From Geminocystis sp050753365 (lineage in GTDB: Bacteria; Cyanobacteriota; Cyanobacteriia; Cyanobacteriales; Cyanobacteriaceae): 64,000 bases of DNA. The translations under genes and the position numbers were made by a program. Below, piece by piece: positions 14,930 to 24,069 of this stretch (positions within the stretch are counted from its first letter, which is position 1; the number at the start of each line of letters is the position of its first letter). The stretch lies in contig NZ_JBLZFY010000009.1 of NCBI RefSeq assembly GCF_050753365.1, positions 1-64,000 of the forward strand, in the 5' to 3' direction. The notes beneath the pieces are model-generated. The model made no database searches. It saw only the letters and a program-made list of their open reading frames with translations, and had not been told where the DNA came from.

Positions 14930-16600
14930 ATGACTTCTTCTAGTAATCCAAAATTTTATCCTACCATTCGCCCTATAGTAGCCACTTACCTTGACGGTAT
15001 TTGTTTTAAAAATGACAAACTTTTTGCCATCGATTCTCGTAATGGTTATTTACTGTCAATTAATCCTGAAAATAGTGTCACTAAAATTATTAATAGTACC
15101 TATTGGCAAGACTTTATCGGGGCGAGGGGTTTATGTATCTCGGATAATAAGTTATGGTTTACTAATCGAGAAGAAATTTATGTCTGTTCGATCGAATGGG
15201 AGCAAGGAGAGCTTAAAATAGTAACACCGCCTCAATATTCTTTTTCTGTATCCTATAGTGCTAACGGTATAGCGATATGGGAAAATACTCTTTACATCAC
15301 TACCCAAAAAACAGGGCATATCCTCGTTTATTCCACCGCAGGAGAAGCCATTACTAAGTTTTACGCCCCCGGTATCGGCTACGAAAACATCACCATTAAA
15401 GACGAAGAAATCTGGCTTTGTGACAACTTAGAGCAAACTGTATATTGTTTGGATAAAGTCACAGGAAAACTCAAATATAATATGTTGACTCCCTTTGAAT
15501 ATCCTACAGCTTTGAGTTTTTATCACGACGACACCGAAGATAGAGACATTTTATATATTGCCTATAGTGACCAAGAGCCTTATATTAGAGATAATCCTAA
15601 CGCTGAACCTAATCACGAATTACTCTATCGAGATCGCACTTTCATTCATCCTCTTTATTTTAAATACGATGAGGACAATAAACAAACTTTGTCCAATGGT
15701 TTCCTCTTAGAAGTTACCTATTTAGAAGAAATCTCCCCCCTTGATTCGATCGAATTTAAAGATTTAGAATGGCGTATAGCCTTACCTACCGAAAGTCATC
15801 GTCAAAAAATCAAAAGCGTAGAAGCCGTTGGTTTACCCTACATTGAAGAAGATTATAACGGACAAAAAGTCGCCCTGTTTAAATTCCCTAAATTTACTTC
15901 CGATGAGCGCTTTGTCTTTGGTTGGCGTGCGGTGTTAGAAGTTTGGAGTATCAAATATCAAATTAAGCCGAAGGATTGTGAAAGTTTACCTCCCTTACCC
16001 CCAGAGTTTGAAGGTAAATACTTAATCGATGACGATGATTTGTCTATGAGTACGGATATTATCTTAAGGGGTGCAGAAGAAGCCAGAGGCTCAGAAACCA
16101 ACATTTTACGCAAAATGTATAATATTCGTAACTATGTTTATGATCATCTCACCTATGGCATTAAACCCCATATCGACACCCCTGATATTGTCTTAAAACG
16201 TGGCACTGGCTCTTGTGGTGAGTATTTAGGTTTATTATTAGCATTATCTCGTTTAAATGGCATTGCCTGTCGTACCGTTGGACGGTATAAATGTCCTATG
16301 AAAGTTTTGCATTTTGGAGTGCCTTTAGTGCCAGACTTTAACCATGTGTGGATGGAGTTTTATATTCCTACCATTGGTTGGTTGCCGATGGAATCGAATC
16401 CCGATGATTTAGATGATGGTGGACCTTATCCTACGCGCTTTTTTATGGGCTTGTCGTGGTATCATGTAGAAATGGCAAAAGATGTACCCTTTGAAACTCT
16501 CATCAGTGAAGGATTACCCGTTAATAAAGAAAAAGCCTCGATCGGACAACTGGCAATCAATCATGTTTCTTTTACTATTTTACAAGAATTACAACCATAG
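14930..16600 (+). CDS. Beta-propeller plus transglutaminase-like protein
   Basis: The ATG at 14930 is preferred over an in-frame TTG at 14912, giving 556 residues. Residues 1 to about 190 look like NHL/SMP-30-type propeller blades (DGICFKNDKLFAIDSRNGYLLSI, ANGIAIWENTLYITT, YENITIKDEEIWLCD). The C-terminal region is a transglutaminase-like cysteine-protease fold with the triad placed as in the family: Cys in RGTGSCGEYLGLLLALSR, His in DFNHVWMEFY and Asp/Asn in MESNPDD. There is no signal peptide or membrane helix, so it is probably cytoplasmic. The substrate is unknown. Confidence 0.75.
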   Translation: MTSSSNPKFYPTIRPIVATYLDGICFKNDKLFAIDSRNGYLLSINPENSVTKIINSTYWQDFIGARGLCISDNKLWFTNREEIYVCSIEWEQGELKIVTPPQYSFSVSYSANGIAIWENTLYITTQKTGHILVYSTAGEAITKFYAPGIGYENITIKDEEIWLCDNLEQTVYCLDKVTGKLKYNMLTPFEYPTALSFYHDDTEDRDILYIAYSDQEPYIRDNPNAEPNHELLYRDRTFIHPLYFKYDEDNKQTLSNGFLLEVTYLEEISPLDSIEFKDLEWRIALPTESHRQKIKSVEAVGLPYIEEDYNGQKVALFKFPKFTSDERFVFGWRAVLEVWSIKYQIKPKDCESLPPLPPEFEGKYLIDDDDLSMSTDIILRGAEEARGSETNILRKMYNIRNYVYDHLTYGIKPHIDTPDIVLKRGTGSCGEYLGLLLALSRLNGIACRTVGRYKCPMKVLHFGVPLVPDFNHVWMEFYIPTIGWLPMESNPDDLDDGGPYPTRFFMGLSWYHVEMAKDVPFETLISEGLPVNKEKASIGQLAINHVSFTILQELQP

Positions 16601-16885
16601 AGAATTAGGAATTAGGAATGATTTTAACGTAATAATGCAGAATGTGAGTTTATTTTTGGTGTATTTTTAGTATTAATAGGGGTTTTGTAACAGAAACAAA
16701 AAACATATATTTTTATTAATAAAGATAAAGTTTAAATAATTTTATTATTAATTTCTTGATGATTAAAAATTGTGAGATTAACTAATATATAATATAAACA
16801 AAGACTTCTATTTTTTGTATTTAGTGATTAACTGAATATCGACAATATTTGTAGAAGTTTAAAGATTATTGTAAGGAGAAAACTC

Positions 16886-17890
16886 ATGCTGATCAACGAT
16901 GTATTAAAACGCTATAAAGACGGCGATCGAGATTTTCGAGAAATAAATCTCAGTAAAAGTAATTTAAGTGGAATGAAATTAAGTTATTCAAATTTATCTC
17001 GATCGAAATTAGTAGAAGCTCATTTAGCATGGTCAGATTTAGAGCGTTGTTTTCTCCTCGAAACCGATTTAAGAGGAGCTTTTTTATACGGAGCAAATTT
17101 AAGTTTTGTAAAGTTAAAAGAAGCATTGTTAATTGAAGCTGATTTAACCAAAGCCGATTTACATGGCGCTCAGTTACACAAAGTTGATTTACAAGGAGCT
17201 ACACTGAGTGGTGCAGTTTTAACATGGGTAAATCTCTACATGGCAAATTTACCAAAAGTTAATCTTTGTGGTGCAAACTTAGACGGTATCAACTTAAGAG
17301 GTGCTAATTTACAAGGGGCAAATTTAAACTGGACAAATTTAAACCATGCTCGATTAAGCGGTGCTAATTTAAAAGGTGCTAGTTTATACGGAATAAAACT
17401 AAAAGGTGCATTTCTCAACGGTTTAGACTTGCACGGATTAAACTTCAGTGCCATGGACTTAACAGAAGCCAAAATGAGTGGTGCTAAACTTTATGACACT
17501 AATTTTGCAGGAAGTAATTTAGATCATGCGGTTTTGCGTCGCAGTGTTTTAGATAAAGCAAACTTAAACAACGTCAAACTCCATCAAGGGCAAATGCGAG
17601 GAGCTCATATTGTCAAAGCCAACTTAATGAAAAGCGACTTAACTGAAACAGATTTAAGGGCGGCAGATTTAAGTTTTGCAAATCTTAATATGGCAAACTT
17701 GACAGGAGCAGATTTAACAGGAGCTAACTTGCAAGGGGCTTATTTATGGGGTGCGAACTTACAAGGGGCTATTTTAAAAAATGCGAATCTTACGGGAGCA
17801 AGTTTACGAGATGCTGATTTATCAGGAGTAGATTTATCGGAAGTTATTTTAGAAGGTGCGACAATGCCCGACGGAAAAATACAAATTTAA
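16886..17890 (+). CDS. Pentapeptide-repeat protein
   Basis: 334 residues made almost entirely of A(N/D)LXX pentapeptides from residue ~20 onward, for example NLRGANLQGANLNWTNLNHA. They would form a long quadrilateral beta helix. The short N-terminus (MLINDVLKRYKDGDRDFREINLS) is typical of a cyanobacterial subgroup. A clear ribosome site (AAGGAG) precedes the ATG. Unlike the protein at 4300 it lacks the KYDAV domain. Role unknown; cytoplasmic. Confidence 0.88.
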   Translation: MLINDVLKRYKDGDRDFREINLSKSNLSGMKLSYSNLSRSKLVEAHLAWSDLERCFLLETDLRGAFLYGANLSFVKLKEALLIEADLTKADLHGAQLHKVDLQGATLSGAVLTWVNLYMANLPKVNLCGANLDGINLRGANLQGANLNWTNLNHARLSGANLKGASLYGIKLKGAFLNGLDLHGLNFSAMDLTEAKMSGAKLYDTNFAGSNLDHAVLRRSVLDKANLNNVKLHQGQMRGAHIVKANLMKSDLTETDLRAADLSFANLNMANLTGADLTGANLQGAYLWGANLQGAILKNANLTGASLRDADLSGVDLSEVILEGATMPDGKIQI

Positions 17891-18123
17891 AAATTGTTTT
17901 GTCCTATTAATCAAGGGGATATAAATGGTTCATTCAACATCATAAAAAAAGTAATTCCTGATGTGTTTAACTAAGGAATAAAAAGTTTGTCGTTTAACTC
18001 TGTAATGCTTGATCGATCCATAAAGATAAAAAAGAAACTATCAAACTTTCCCGACTAGATTAAAATAGAATAAATAATTCGTAAACCAAGCAATCAACAC
18101 CAAAAATTGGATAAAAAAAGCCC

Positions 18124-19749
18124 ATGGAACAGATTAAGTTAACATCAGTCATTATGTCAGTTTTAGCAACCTTGAGTATCATACCCCTTGCTCAAAAACC
18201 AGTCATGGCACAAGCTCAAGTCTCAGGTGCTTCCGTTCACTTCATCCCCGATCCTATTTCTGGCGATTATTTTATCCAAACTATTTCTGGTAGTGTATCT
18301 ATCCCCACAGGTTCTTTTAATGGTCTTTCTGTACAACCTATACGAGCTGATTTATTGCCATTCCCTACACCTCCGAGTACCATTGCTCCTGGTCCATCCA
18401 ATTCAAATATAAACGGAGAACCTACTTTTGTTTTATTACTTAATCCAGGAGGAATTAATCCTGTTAGCCCGACTCCCATTACCCTTAATCAACAGGCTGC
18501 CGAACTGTTAAGTAATGCTAGTAATATTTCCGAGATAGTCTCTATCATTAGAGCTAATTCTAATTTCCTCCGTAATCCCAGTACCCAACAAGCTGTGGCT
18601 ACAGGCTCCACCATGTTATTAAGCCCTGATGGATTAATTCAAACTGCTAGTGCAGAAATTTCTTTACCGATGGGACTTTTATTTCTCGGTTTTAATGATA
18701 ATGAAAATACTGGAGGTTGTGATAGCGTTTCAGGTTGTCTGATGGTAAAACCTTTTGTTGATAATTTCACTGATCCTAACACCTTCATTGAAAGAATTAT
18801 GATACAAGAATTAAGAATCGATCCAGGTCCTGTGGGTTTAGCAAATGAACCCTTTGATCTTGCCACTACCGCCGCTTCCGTTTTGAATGGACAAACGAAT
18901 TTATCTAATATAGTCTCCATTATTCGAGCCGTAAGTGATGCGAATGGGGTAGCTTCTCCTCAACTTCAAGCCAGAGCGATGGGCGCTATTACCGTTCAAA
19001 ATACTGATGGTACGACTATCTCGGTCAGTGGAGAAATCGCTCTTCCTGCCGGTTTATATTTTGCAACGGCTGATCCCAATGAACCGAATGTGATTTTACC
19101 CTTCAATTGTGTACAGGCAGGGGGATTAGGTTGTATGAGTATTATTCCTGAATATGCACTTTTGGATGTAGGAGGAGAAGATTTTGTAAATGTCACGTTG
19201 TTAACTATTAATCCGGGAGAGGTAAAACCGGGAGATCCAACTTTACCCTTAACAGGATTTATTCCAGAAAAAGATTTGAACGCTACCGCCGCTTTTAAAA
19301 TTTATGAAAATGCTGGAGATATAACTCAATTATCTGATTTAGTGTCGATTATTCGTGCTGGTGCTGGTGCTAATGGTTTAACCCCTGCTAATCGCCCCAC
19401 TGCTAGGGCTTCAGGAAGTGCCACGATCGTACTCCCGAACGGTGCTACTCAGTCGGTGAATGCAGAAATGAGTTTATCTAATAGCCTTTATTTTGAAGGT
19501 AGTTCCACAGCCGATCCTTTCGGGGTGGGGTATTGTAACTCTTCTGCCTGTTTAGTCATCGACCCTAGTATTAATATTGATACCAATGATGTTAACCAGA
19601 GTAGGATCGATGAACTTGTGATCGATCCGGGGCAAGTTAGTGCCGAACCGGGTTGGAATTTCGATGCGGCGGCAGGTTATGCTTTAAGTGTCGCAGTTAC
19701 TTTATCAGAACAGGTTTCGATTATTCGTGCAGGAGGGGGACTTGAATAG
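18124..19749 (+). CDS. Secreted repeat protein with four VSIIRA modules
   Basis: 541 residues. The signal peptide (SVIMSVLATLSIIPLAQKPVMAQA) suggests cleavage after AQA near residue 31. The mature part contains modules in which a (V)SIIRA motif is followed by a beta-rich stretch ending in a 'SAEISLPMGLLF' or 'SGEIALPAGLYF' strand. SIIRA occurs at about residues 140, 265, 408 and 532. Each module also holds a conserved Cys pair (GGCDSVSGCLM, CVQAGGLGCM, YCNSSACLV) and an 'IDPGPV / INPGEV / IDPGQV' motif. I do not recognise the family. An RTX protein follows 78 bases downstream. Confidence 0.8.
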   Translation: MEQIKLTSVIMSVLATLSIIPLAQKPVMAQAQVSGASVHFIPDPISGDYFIQTISGSVSIPTGSFNGLSVQPIRADLLPFPTPPSTIAPGPSNSNINGEPTFVLLLNPGGINPVSPTPITLNQQAAELLSNASNISEIVSIIRANSNFLRNPSTQQAVATGSTMLLSPDGLIQTASAEISLPMGLLFLGFNDNENTGGCDSVSGCLMVKPFVDNFTDPNTFIERIMIQELRIDPGPVGLANEPFDLATTAASVLNGQTNLSNIVSIIRAVSDANGVASPQLQARAMGAITVQNTDGTTISVSGEIALPAGLYFATADPNEPNVILPFNCVQAGGLGCMSIIPEYALLDVGGEDFVNVTLLTINPGEVKPGDPTLPLTGFIPEKDLNATAAFKIYENAGDITQLSDLVSIIRAGAGANGLTPANRPTARASGSATIVLPNGATQSVNAEMSLSNSLYFEGSSTADPFGVGYCNSSACLVIDPSINIDTNDVNQSRIDELVIDPGQVSAEPGWNFDAAAGYALSVAVTLSEQVSIIRAGGGLE

Positions 19750-19827
19750 CACAGATATATTGCGTCATTGCTCGACTATAATTAATATTAGAGACAAAAA
19801 ACACTGAACATAAAAGGAGGCAATATC

Positions 19828-20604
19828 ATGGCTTTAATAAGAGGTACAATCAGAAATGATATTTTGCAAGGCACAAGATTTTCAGACCAGATTTTTGGAC
19901 TCCGAGGTGATGATATTATTTATGCAGGGGGCGGTAATAATGTCATTTATGGAGATGATAGAGTAGAAACCGCTCTGGATGGCAATGATACTATTTATGG
20001 TGGTACTGGCAATGATACCATCTATGGTGGTGGTGGTGATGATTTAATCTATGGTGGCAGTGGCAATAACTATCTCCATGGCGGTAGTGGCAATGATACG
20101 ATCGTGGGTGGTTCAGGTTTTGATATGCTTTTGGGGAAAAGTGGTAGTAATACCTTAACAGGAGGAGGAGGGGTTGACTGGTTTGTTTTTGATAACAGTC
20201 ATGACTCTTTAAATACCATTACAGATTTTACTAATGGATTAGATAAAATAGTCTTAGACTCCAGTATTATCAATAATAGTATTAATTTAACTAATCCGAG
20301 TAACTCGACTCATCCCTTAGCCAGAGCAACTTTTGGTACAGCAACTCAATTTCGTCAATTAGACGCTAATGATTTTCTTTGGTTGCCCAGAAATGGTGAA
20401 GCCAATGATGTCACTCTTTTTGCAGGTGTCACAGAAGAAATAGTGATTGTCTATAACAATGGAGTTGGCACTAATCCCGATTCCCCAAATCCTTTAGAGC
20501 AACCGCCGATAATTTATTATAATGACGGTACTCAATATCAACAATTAGCCATGTTGACTAATGGTGTATTACCCAGAGCGCAAGATTTTATTCTTACTGT
20601 TTAA
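19828..20604 (+). CDS. RTX (hemolysin-type) calcium-binding protein
   Basis: 258 residues. Residues about 12-120 hold RTX nonapeptides of the GGxGxDxIxGG type (GGTGNDTIYGG, GGGGDDLIYGG, GGSGNNYLHGG, GGSGNDTIVGG) that form a Ca2+-binding parallel beta roll. A segment beginning DWFVFDN and ending ITDFTNGLDKIVLD follows, as in type I-secreted proteins. There is no N-terminal signal peptide, which fits type I secretion, although no transporter is in the window. A strong ribosome site (AAAGGAGG) and a terminator (20659) flank it. Confidence 0.88.
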   Translation: MALIRGTIRNDILQGTRFSDQIFGLRGDDIIYAGGGNNVIYGDDRVETALDGNDTIYGGTGNDTIYGGGGDDLIYGGSGNNYLHGGSGNDTIVGGSGFDMLLGKSGSNTLTGGGGVDWFVFDNSHDSLNTITDFTNGLDKIVLDSSIINNSINLTNPSNSTHPLARATFGTATQFRQLDANDFLWLPRNGEANDVTLFAGVTEEIVIVYNNGVGTNPDSPNPLEQPPIIYYNDGTQYQQLAMLTNGVLPRAQDFILTV

Positions 20605-20658
20605 CTGTAATTGCAAGGCATATCAACAATTTCATTACAGTTATTGAGAATATTATCC

Positions 20659-20690
20659 CCCCCTTAAATAAAGGGGGCTTTCTTTAATTG
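20659..20690 (+). terminator. Rho-independent terminator after the RTX gene
   Basis: CCCCCTT (20659-20665), 5-base loop, AAGGGGG (20671-20677), followed by CTTTCTTT. It ends the RTX transcript. The stem may also serve the converging cbbY-like gene. Confidence 0.75.
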
Positions 20691-21439
20691 ACTATTTTTT
20701 GGGCTAGTTCTATGTCAAAATAGGATTTATCATAACTATTACCCTTAATTACCTCAAAGGGTAAATCTGGCTCTCCTAAATGATTTAATACTAATACGGC
20801 TCGATCGAAATCTTGATTTTTACTATAATCATTGATGGTGATAACAGTCTTTAAACCTGCTTCATAACTGGCAGTGAGTCCTTGATTTGTGTCTTCTATA
20901 ACTAAACATTCCTTACTAGAAAAACCAAGTTTTTTTAACGCTAATAAATAAATATCGGGGGCTGGTTTTTTCTTTTCTACCATATCTCCTGCGCAAATAA
21001 CTTCAAACCATGAAGCCATTTCTTCCCCTAAACTGGTGTCTAATAATACCCTCACATTTTCTACGGATGCAGTGGATGCGATCGCCAATTTGATCCCTTG
21101 TTGACGAGCAGATGTAATTAATCTTTTTATCCCAATCCTTAAAGGAATAGCGTCACTAGCCAACAATTCAGCGTAATAGCGACTCTTTTCACTATGTAAA
21201 TGACGAATAAAGTTGTCTAAAGGTTGTTTTTGAGGTAAATCGGCTTTATAGTGGGTTATATAGTGTTTTAGGCGTTCTTTTCCGCCACCAATTTCTAATA
21301 ACTTACCGTAGGTTTCTACATCCCATCGCCAAGGCAACCCTGCGGATTCAAAGGCAAGGTTAAAGGCGACTCGGTGTCCGTCTCTTTCGGTTTGCGCGAT
21401 CGTACCGTCCACATCAAATATTAGGGCTTTTAAAGTCAT
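20684..21439 (-). CDS. cbbY: HAD-superfamily phosphatase, CbbY-like
   Basis: 251 residues. HAD motif I is IFDVDGT with D9 and D11; motif II/III features are IASTAS and KKPAPDIYLLALKKLG; motif IV is VIEDTNQG. The opening (ERDGHRVAFNLAFESAGLPWRWDVETYGKLLEIGGGKERLKHYI) is characteristic of CbbY-type xylulose-1,5-bisphosphate phosphatases, which remove an inhibitory by-product of Rubisco. The length fits. The closely related beta-phosphoglucomutase activity is the main alternative. Confidence 0.8.
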   Translation of the reverse strand: MTLKALIFDVDGTIAQTERDGHRVAFNLAFESAGLPWRWDVETYGKLLEIGGGKERLKHYITHYKADLPQKQPLDNFIRHLHSEKSRYYAELLASDAIPLRIGIKRLITSARQQGIKLAIASTASVENVRVLLDTSLGEEMASWFEVICAGDMVEKKKPAPDIYLLALKKLGFSSKECLVIEDTNQGLTASYEAGLKTVITINDYSKNQDFDRAVLVLNHLGEPDLPFEVIKGNSYDKSYFDIELAQKIVN

Positions 21440-21541
21440 TTAGAATGAGTAATGAGTAATGAGTAATGAGTAATGTAGGGGCTTAATATATTAAGCCCAA
21501 CCCCACCAAAAAACTATAATTATGTCTTCCCTCTCTCTCTT

Positions 21542-21985
21542 CTACCTGTCCACCTGTCCACCACTCTCTATGATTCTTTCTTGAAATTTAATTTCTCCGT
21601 TGTCATAGGTGAGGGTTTGTTCAAAAAAGTCGGCAATATTATTATTTTCATCTGCTACTAAAACCTTGGCTTTATGACCGTTTATCATAATATCATTTCG
21701 ATCGAGTTGTTCATAGGCATAGATAATCAGAATATCACCAGTTTTGCACAATAAAGCCGCTCCACCATTAGGACAAATTTCTTTACTCCCCCTAACCCCC
21801 GGTATAACATAGGTTGACCATCTTTGCGCATTGTTTAAGTTGACTATATCCACTTCTTCTAAGGGCAAAATCCCCACTTTTTCCATTAAGTCGGGATCGA
21901 TCGAAATACTACCAATATAGTCAACATTCGCCGAAGTGACTTTAACTCGATGTAATTTACCGTGCATTAAGCGGACAATTTTCAT
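21542..21985 (-). CDS. panD: Aspartate 1-decarboxylase proenzyme
   Basis: 147 residues. PanD makes beta-alanine for pantothenate. The self-processing site is visible as YIGSISID, with cleavage between G25 and S26 giving the pyruvoyl group. The lysine and arginine near the N-terminus (MHGKLHRVKVT), Tyr/Asn around NNAQRWSTYVIPG and the GAALLCKTGDILIIYAYE strand are standard. The last ~25 residues extend beyond bacterial PanD, as in other cyanobacterial forms. Confidence 0.93.
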   Translation of the reverse strand: MKIVRLMHGKLHRVKVTSANVDYIGSISIDPDLMEKVGILPLEEVDIVNLNNAQRWSTYVIPGVRGSKEICPNGGAALLCKTGDILIIYAYEQLDRNDIMINGHKAKVLVADENNNIADFFEQTLTYDNGEIKFQERIIESGGQVDR

Positions 21986-22127
21986 TTAACACTCAAATAA
22001 TAAAATAACGTAGGGTGGGCATTGCCCACATTGTAACAATCAAAAATACAATCTTTTAATATTGCTCGATCGATTTTACAATATCACCTTAAATGAATCA
22101 TTTAATTAATCAAAAAAATATAAATTT

Positions 22128-22289
22128 TTAACTAATAATTTGTGAGATAAATAAAGTTGATAAATCTGTAATAGGTGCTGGAATCATCGCCCCTCTTGAA
22201 TCTAATAACTGTACTAAAATCAAATAAACAACCCCCAATAAAACTGAAATAATACCAGTAATCACCGCAACTAATTTTTTTCTTTCCAT
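22128..22289 (-). CDS. Small single-pass membrane protein
   Basis: 53 residues from the start MERKKLVAVITG; an upstream in-frame ATG at 22322 is less likely. One strong transmembrane helix (AVITGIISVLLGVVYLILVQLL) is followed by a conserved-looking DSRGAMIPAP segment and a short C-terminal tail. I recall similar short proteins in other cyanobacteria. Function unknown. Confidence 0.6.
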   Translation of the reverse strand: MERKKLVAVITGIISVLLGVVYLILVQLLDSRGAMIPAPITDLSTLFISQIIS

Positions 22290-22391
22290 AAATTTTTCTC
22301 GATAATTAACTATTATAAACATAATTTATAGCTTCTCCTTTATCTAAAACCGAAATTTTTGTTAGTCGCTTTAGCAGACTTTTGCTATTAA

Positions 22392-22412
22392 CCTTGTCAA
22401 TTTATTACAAGG
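22392..22412 (-). repeat. Two-hairpin repeat, copy 5 (hairpin A only)
   Basis: CCTTGT-C-AAT, TT, ATTACAAGG. Compared with copy 1, both arms have changed so that the stem is kept, with one bulged C. The flank GGCGGTTTATTGATTA resembles the flank of copy 3 at 55163. Confidence 0.55.
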
Positions 22413-22551
22413 CGGTTTATTGATTACAACAATTACCCCGCAAAGAAATAAATTTCATTGCTCATAGCTAAACTCTACTAAAGTGAGTTAATTTTTACCA
22501 AAAAAATTAGGGTTTTTAATAATAATAGATATAAGCGTTATTATTTATAGC

Positions 22552-23103
22552 TTAAATACTGGTTAATTCCTTCTCTTTAACCGCTAAAATTTCATCAATT
22601 TTGGCAGTAAATTTATCGGTAATTTTTTGGATTTGATCTTGTAAATCTCTTGCCTCATCTTCCGATATTTCGCTGTTTTTCTCCTGTTTGCGCACTTTAT
22701 CGATCGCATCTCGGCGCACATTGCGAATAGCGACTTTTCCTTCTTCTGCATACTTACCTGCAAGTTTAACAAATTCTTGACGGCGCTCAGTAGTTAAAGG
22801 AGGAATATTCAAACGAATTACTTGCCCATCATTATTAGGGGTTAATCCTAAATCAGACATAGAAATTGCCTTTTGTAATTGATTCATACTGCCTTTGTCA
22901 AAGGGTTGAACCAATATAGTGGTAGAATCGGGGGTGCTAATATTAGCTAAGGCTTTTAAGGGAGTTTCTGCTCCATAATATTCCACCATAACTTTATCTA
23001 ATAAACTAGCATTCGCTCTCCCCGTACGAATAGTATTAAAATCTTGTTGTGTTTTTTCAACACTTTTTTGCATATAGCCTTGAATTTCGTCAGTTAACTT
23101 CAC
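22552..23103 (-). CDS. frr: Ribosome recycling factor
   Basis: 183 residues, the normal length for RRF, which with EF-G splits post-termination ribosomes. Hallmarks are the N-terminal helix (IQGYMQKSVEKTQQDFNTIRTGRANASLLD), VEYYGAETPLKALANI and the C-terminal EDEARDLQDQIQKITDKF helix. The start codon overlaps the end of pyrH by 14 bases, the usual pyrH-frr operon. Confidence 0.96.
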   Translation of the reverse strand: MKLTDEIQGYMQKSVEKTQQDFNTIRTGRANASLLDKVMVEYYGAETPLKALANISTPDSTTILVQPFDKGSMNQLQKAISMSDLGLTPNNDGQVIRLNIPPLTTERRQEFVKLAGKYAEEGKVAIRNVRRDAIDKVRKQEKNSEISEDEARDLQDQIQKITDKFTAKIDEILAVKEKELTSI

Positions 23104-23812
23104 AAAAACCTCCTACAATAGTTCCTACTTTTTCTCCTTTGACGGCACGAATAATATTACCACGATCGAAAAGGTTAAATACAACAATGGGGATATTATT
23201 TTCTTTACACAAAGCGATGGCAGTACCATCCATAACCCGTAAATCTTCCGTTAAAACATGATTATAATTTAAAGTTTCATAACGTTTAGCATTAGGGTTT
23301 TTCATGGGATCACAATCGTAAACACCATCAACTTTAGTCGCTTTAAAAATAACTTGGGCATCAATTTCCGCCGCGCGTAAAGCCGCCGTGGTATCCGTAG
23401 TAAAAAATGGATTACCAGAACCAGCCCCAAATATTACCACTCTCCCCAATTCCAGATGACGTATTGCTTTACGACGAATATAGGGTTCGGCTACTTCCTG
23501 CATGGCGATGGCAGTTTGTACTCTAGTGGGAATATTTCTTCTTTCTAAGGCATCCTGCAAAGTCATGGCATTCATAACCGTTGCGATCATACCGACATAA
23601 TCAGCCGTAGCACGATCCATACCATCGGCGGAAGCCTTAACTCCTCGAAAGATGTTACCACCGCCCACCACGATAGCTAGTTGAACGTTCAGTTTTACTA
23701 CTTCAGCAATATCCTCGGCAATATCGGCAACTACTTTGGGATCGATGCCATAGCCTAAATCTCCCATTAATGCTTCACCGCTTAATTTCAGTAAAACCCT
23801 TTGGTAAGTCAT
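23090..23812 (-). CDS. pyrH: UMP kinase
   Basis: 240 residues. UMP kinase phosphorylates UMP to UDP. The amino-acid-kinase fold is seen in LLKLSGEALMG, VVGGGNIFRGV, ATADYVGMIATVMNA, FGAGSGNPFFTTDTTAALRA and KATKVDGVYDCDP. It overlaps frr downstream. An identical 21-base IS-end-like sequence shared with 36682 lies about 140 bases upstream. Confidence 0.96.
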   Translation of the reverse strand: MTYQRVLLKLSGEALMGDLGYGIDPKVVADIAEDIAEVVKLNVQLAIVVGGGNIFRGVKASADGMDRATADYVGMIATVMNAMTLQDALERRNIPTRVQTAIAMQEVAEPYIRRKAIRHLELGRVVIFGAGSGNPFFTTDTTAALRAAEIDAQVIFKATKVDGVYDCDPMKNPNAKRYETLNYNHVLTEDLRVMDGTAIALCKENNIPIVVFNLFDRGNIIRAVKGEKVGTIVGGFCEVN

Positions 23813-23953
23813 TGTTTTGTTGCCTTCTCTGTCATGATTAATTTTCTTCAGTTAACATACCAGAACTCTTAACAATTGGCAATCAGTAATGCTGATTTGC
23901 TCTAATGATGTGTTAATGTTCACAATTTCCTTTGAAGATAGATGATAATTTTT

Positions 23954-23974
23954 GGCTCTTCTACAGTAGTTATG
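23954..23974 (+). repeat. 21-base sequence identical to 36682-36702 (possible IS end)
   Basis: Begins GGCTCTTCTACAG and is exactly repeated at 36682-36702 in the same orientation. GGCTCTT starts are typical of ISL3-family ends. No transposase is near. Confidence 0.45.
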
Positions 23975-24069
23975 ATATTTAAGAGAATCATTGTAAGAAA
24001 CTATATCTAATGGTGGTTAAGCAAGTATAATGAGAGTCTGTGATCAAAAAAAATTTAGATAAACCTTTC

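Noticed and set aside
17236..17472. Antisense open frame in the second pentapeptide gene
   Set aside because: Same repeat-shadow effect; composition is not protein-like.
22014..22030. GTGGGCATTGCCCAC palindrome upstream of panD
   Set aside because: It looks like a common dispersed hairpin rather than a specific operator; no further support.
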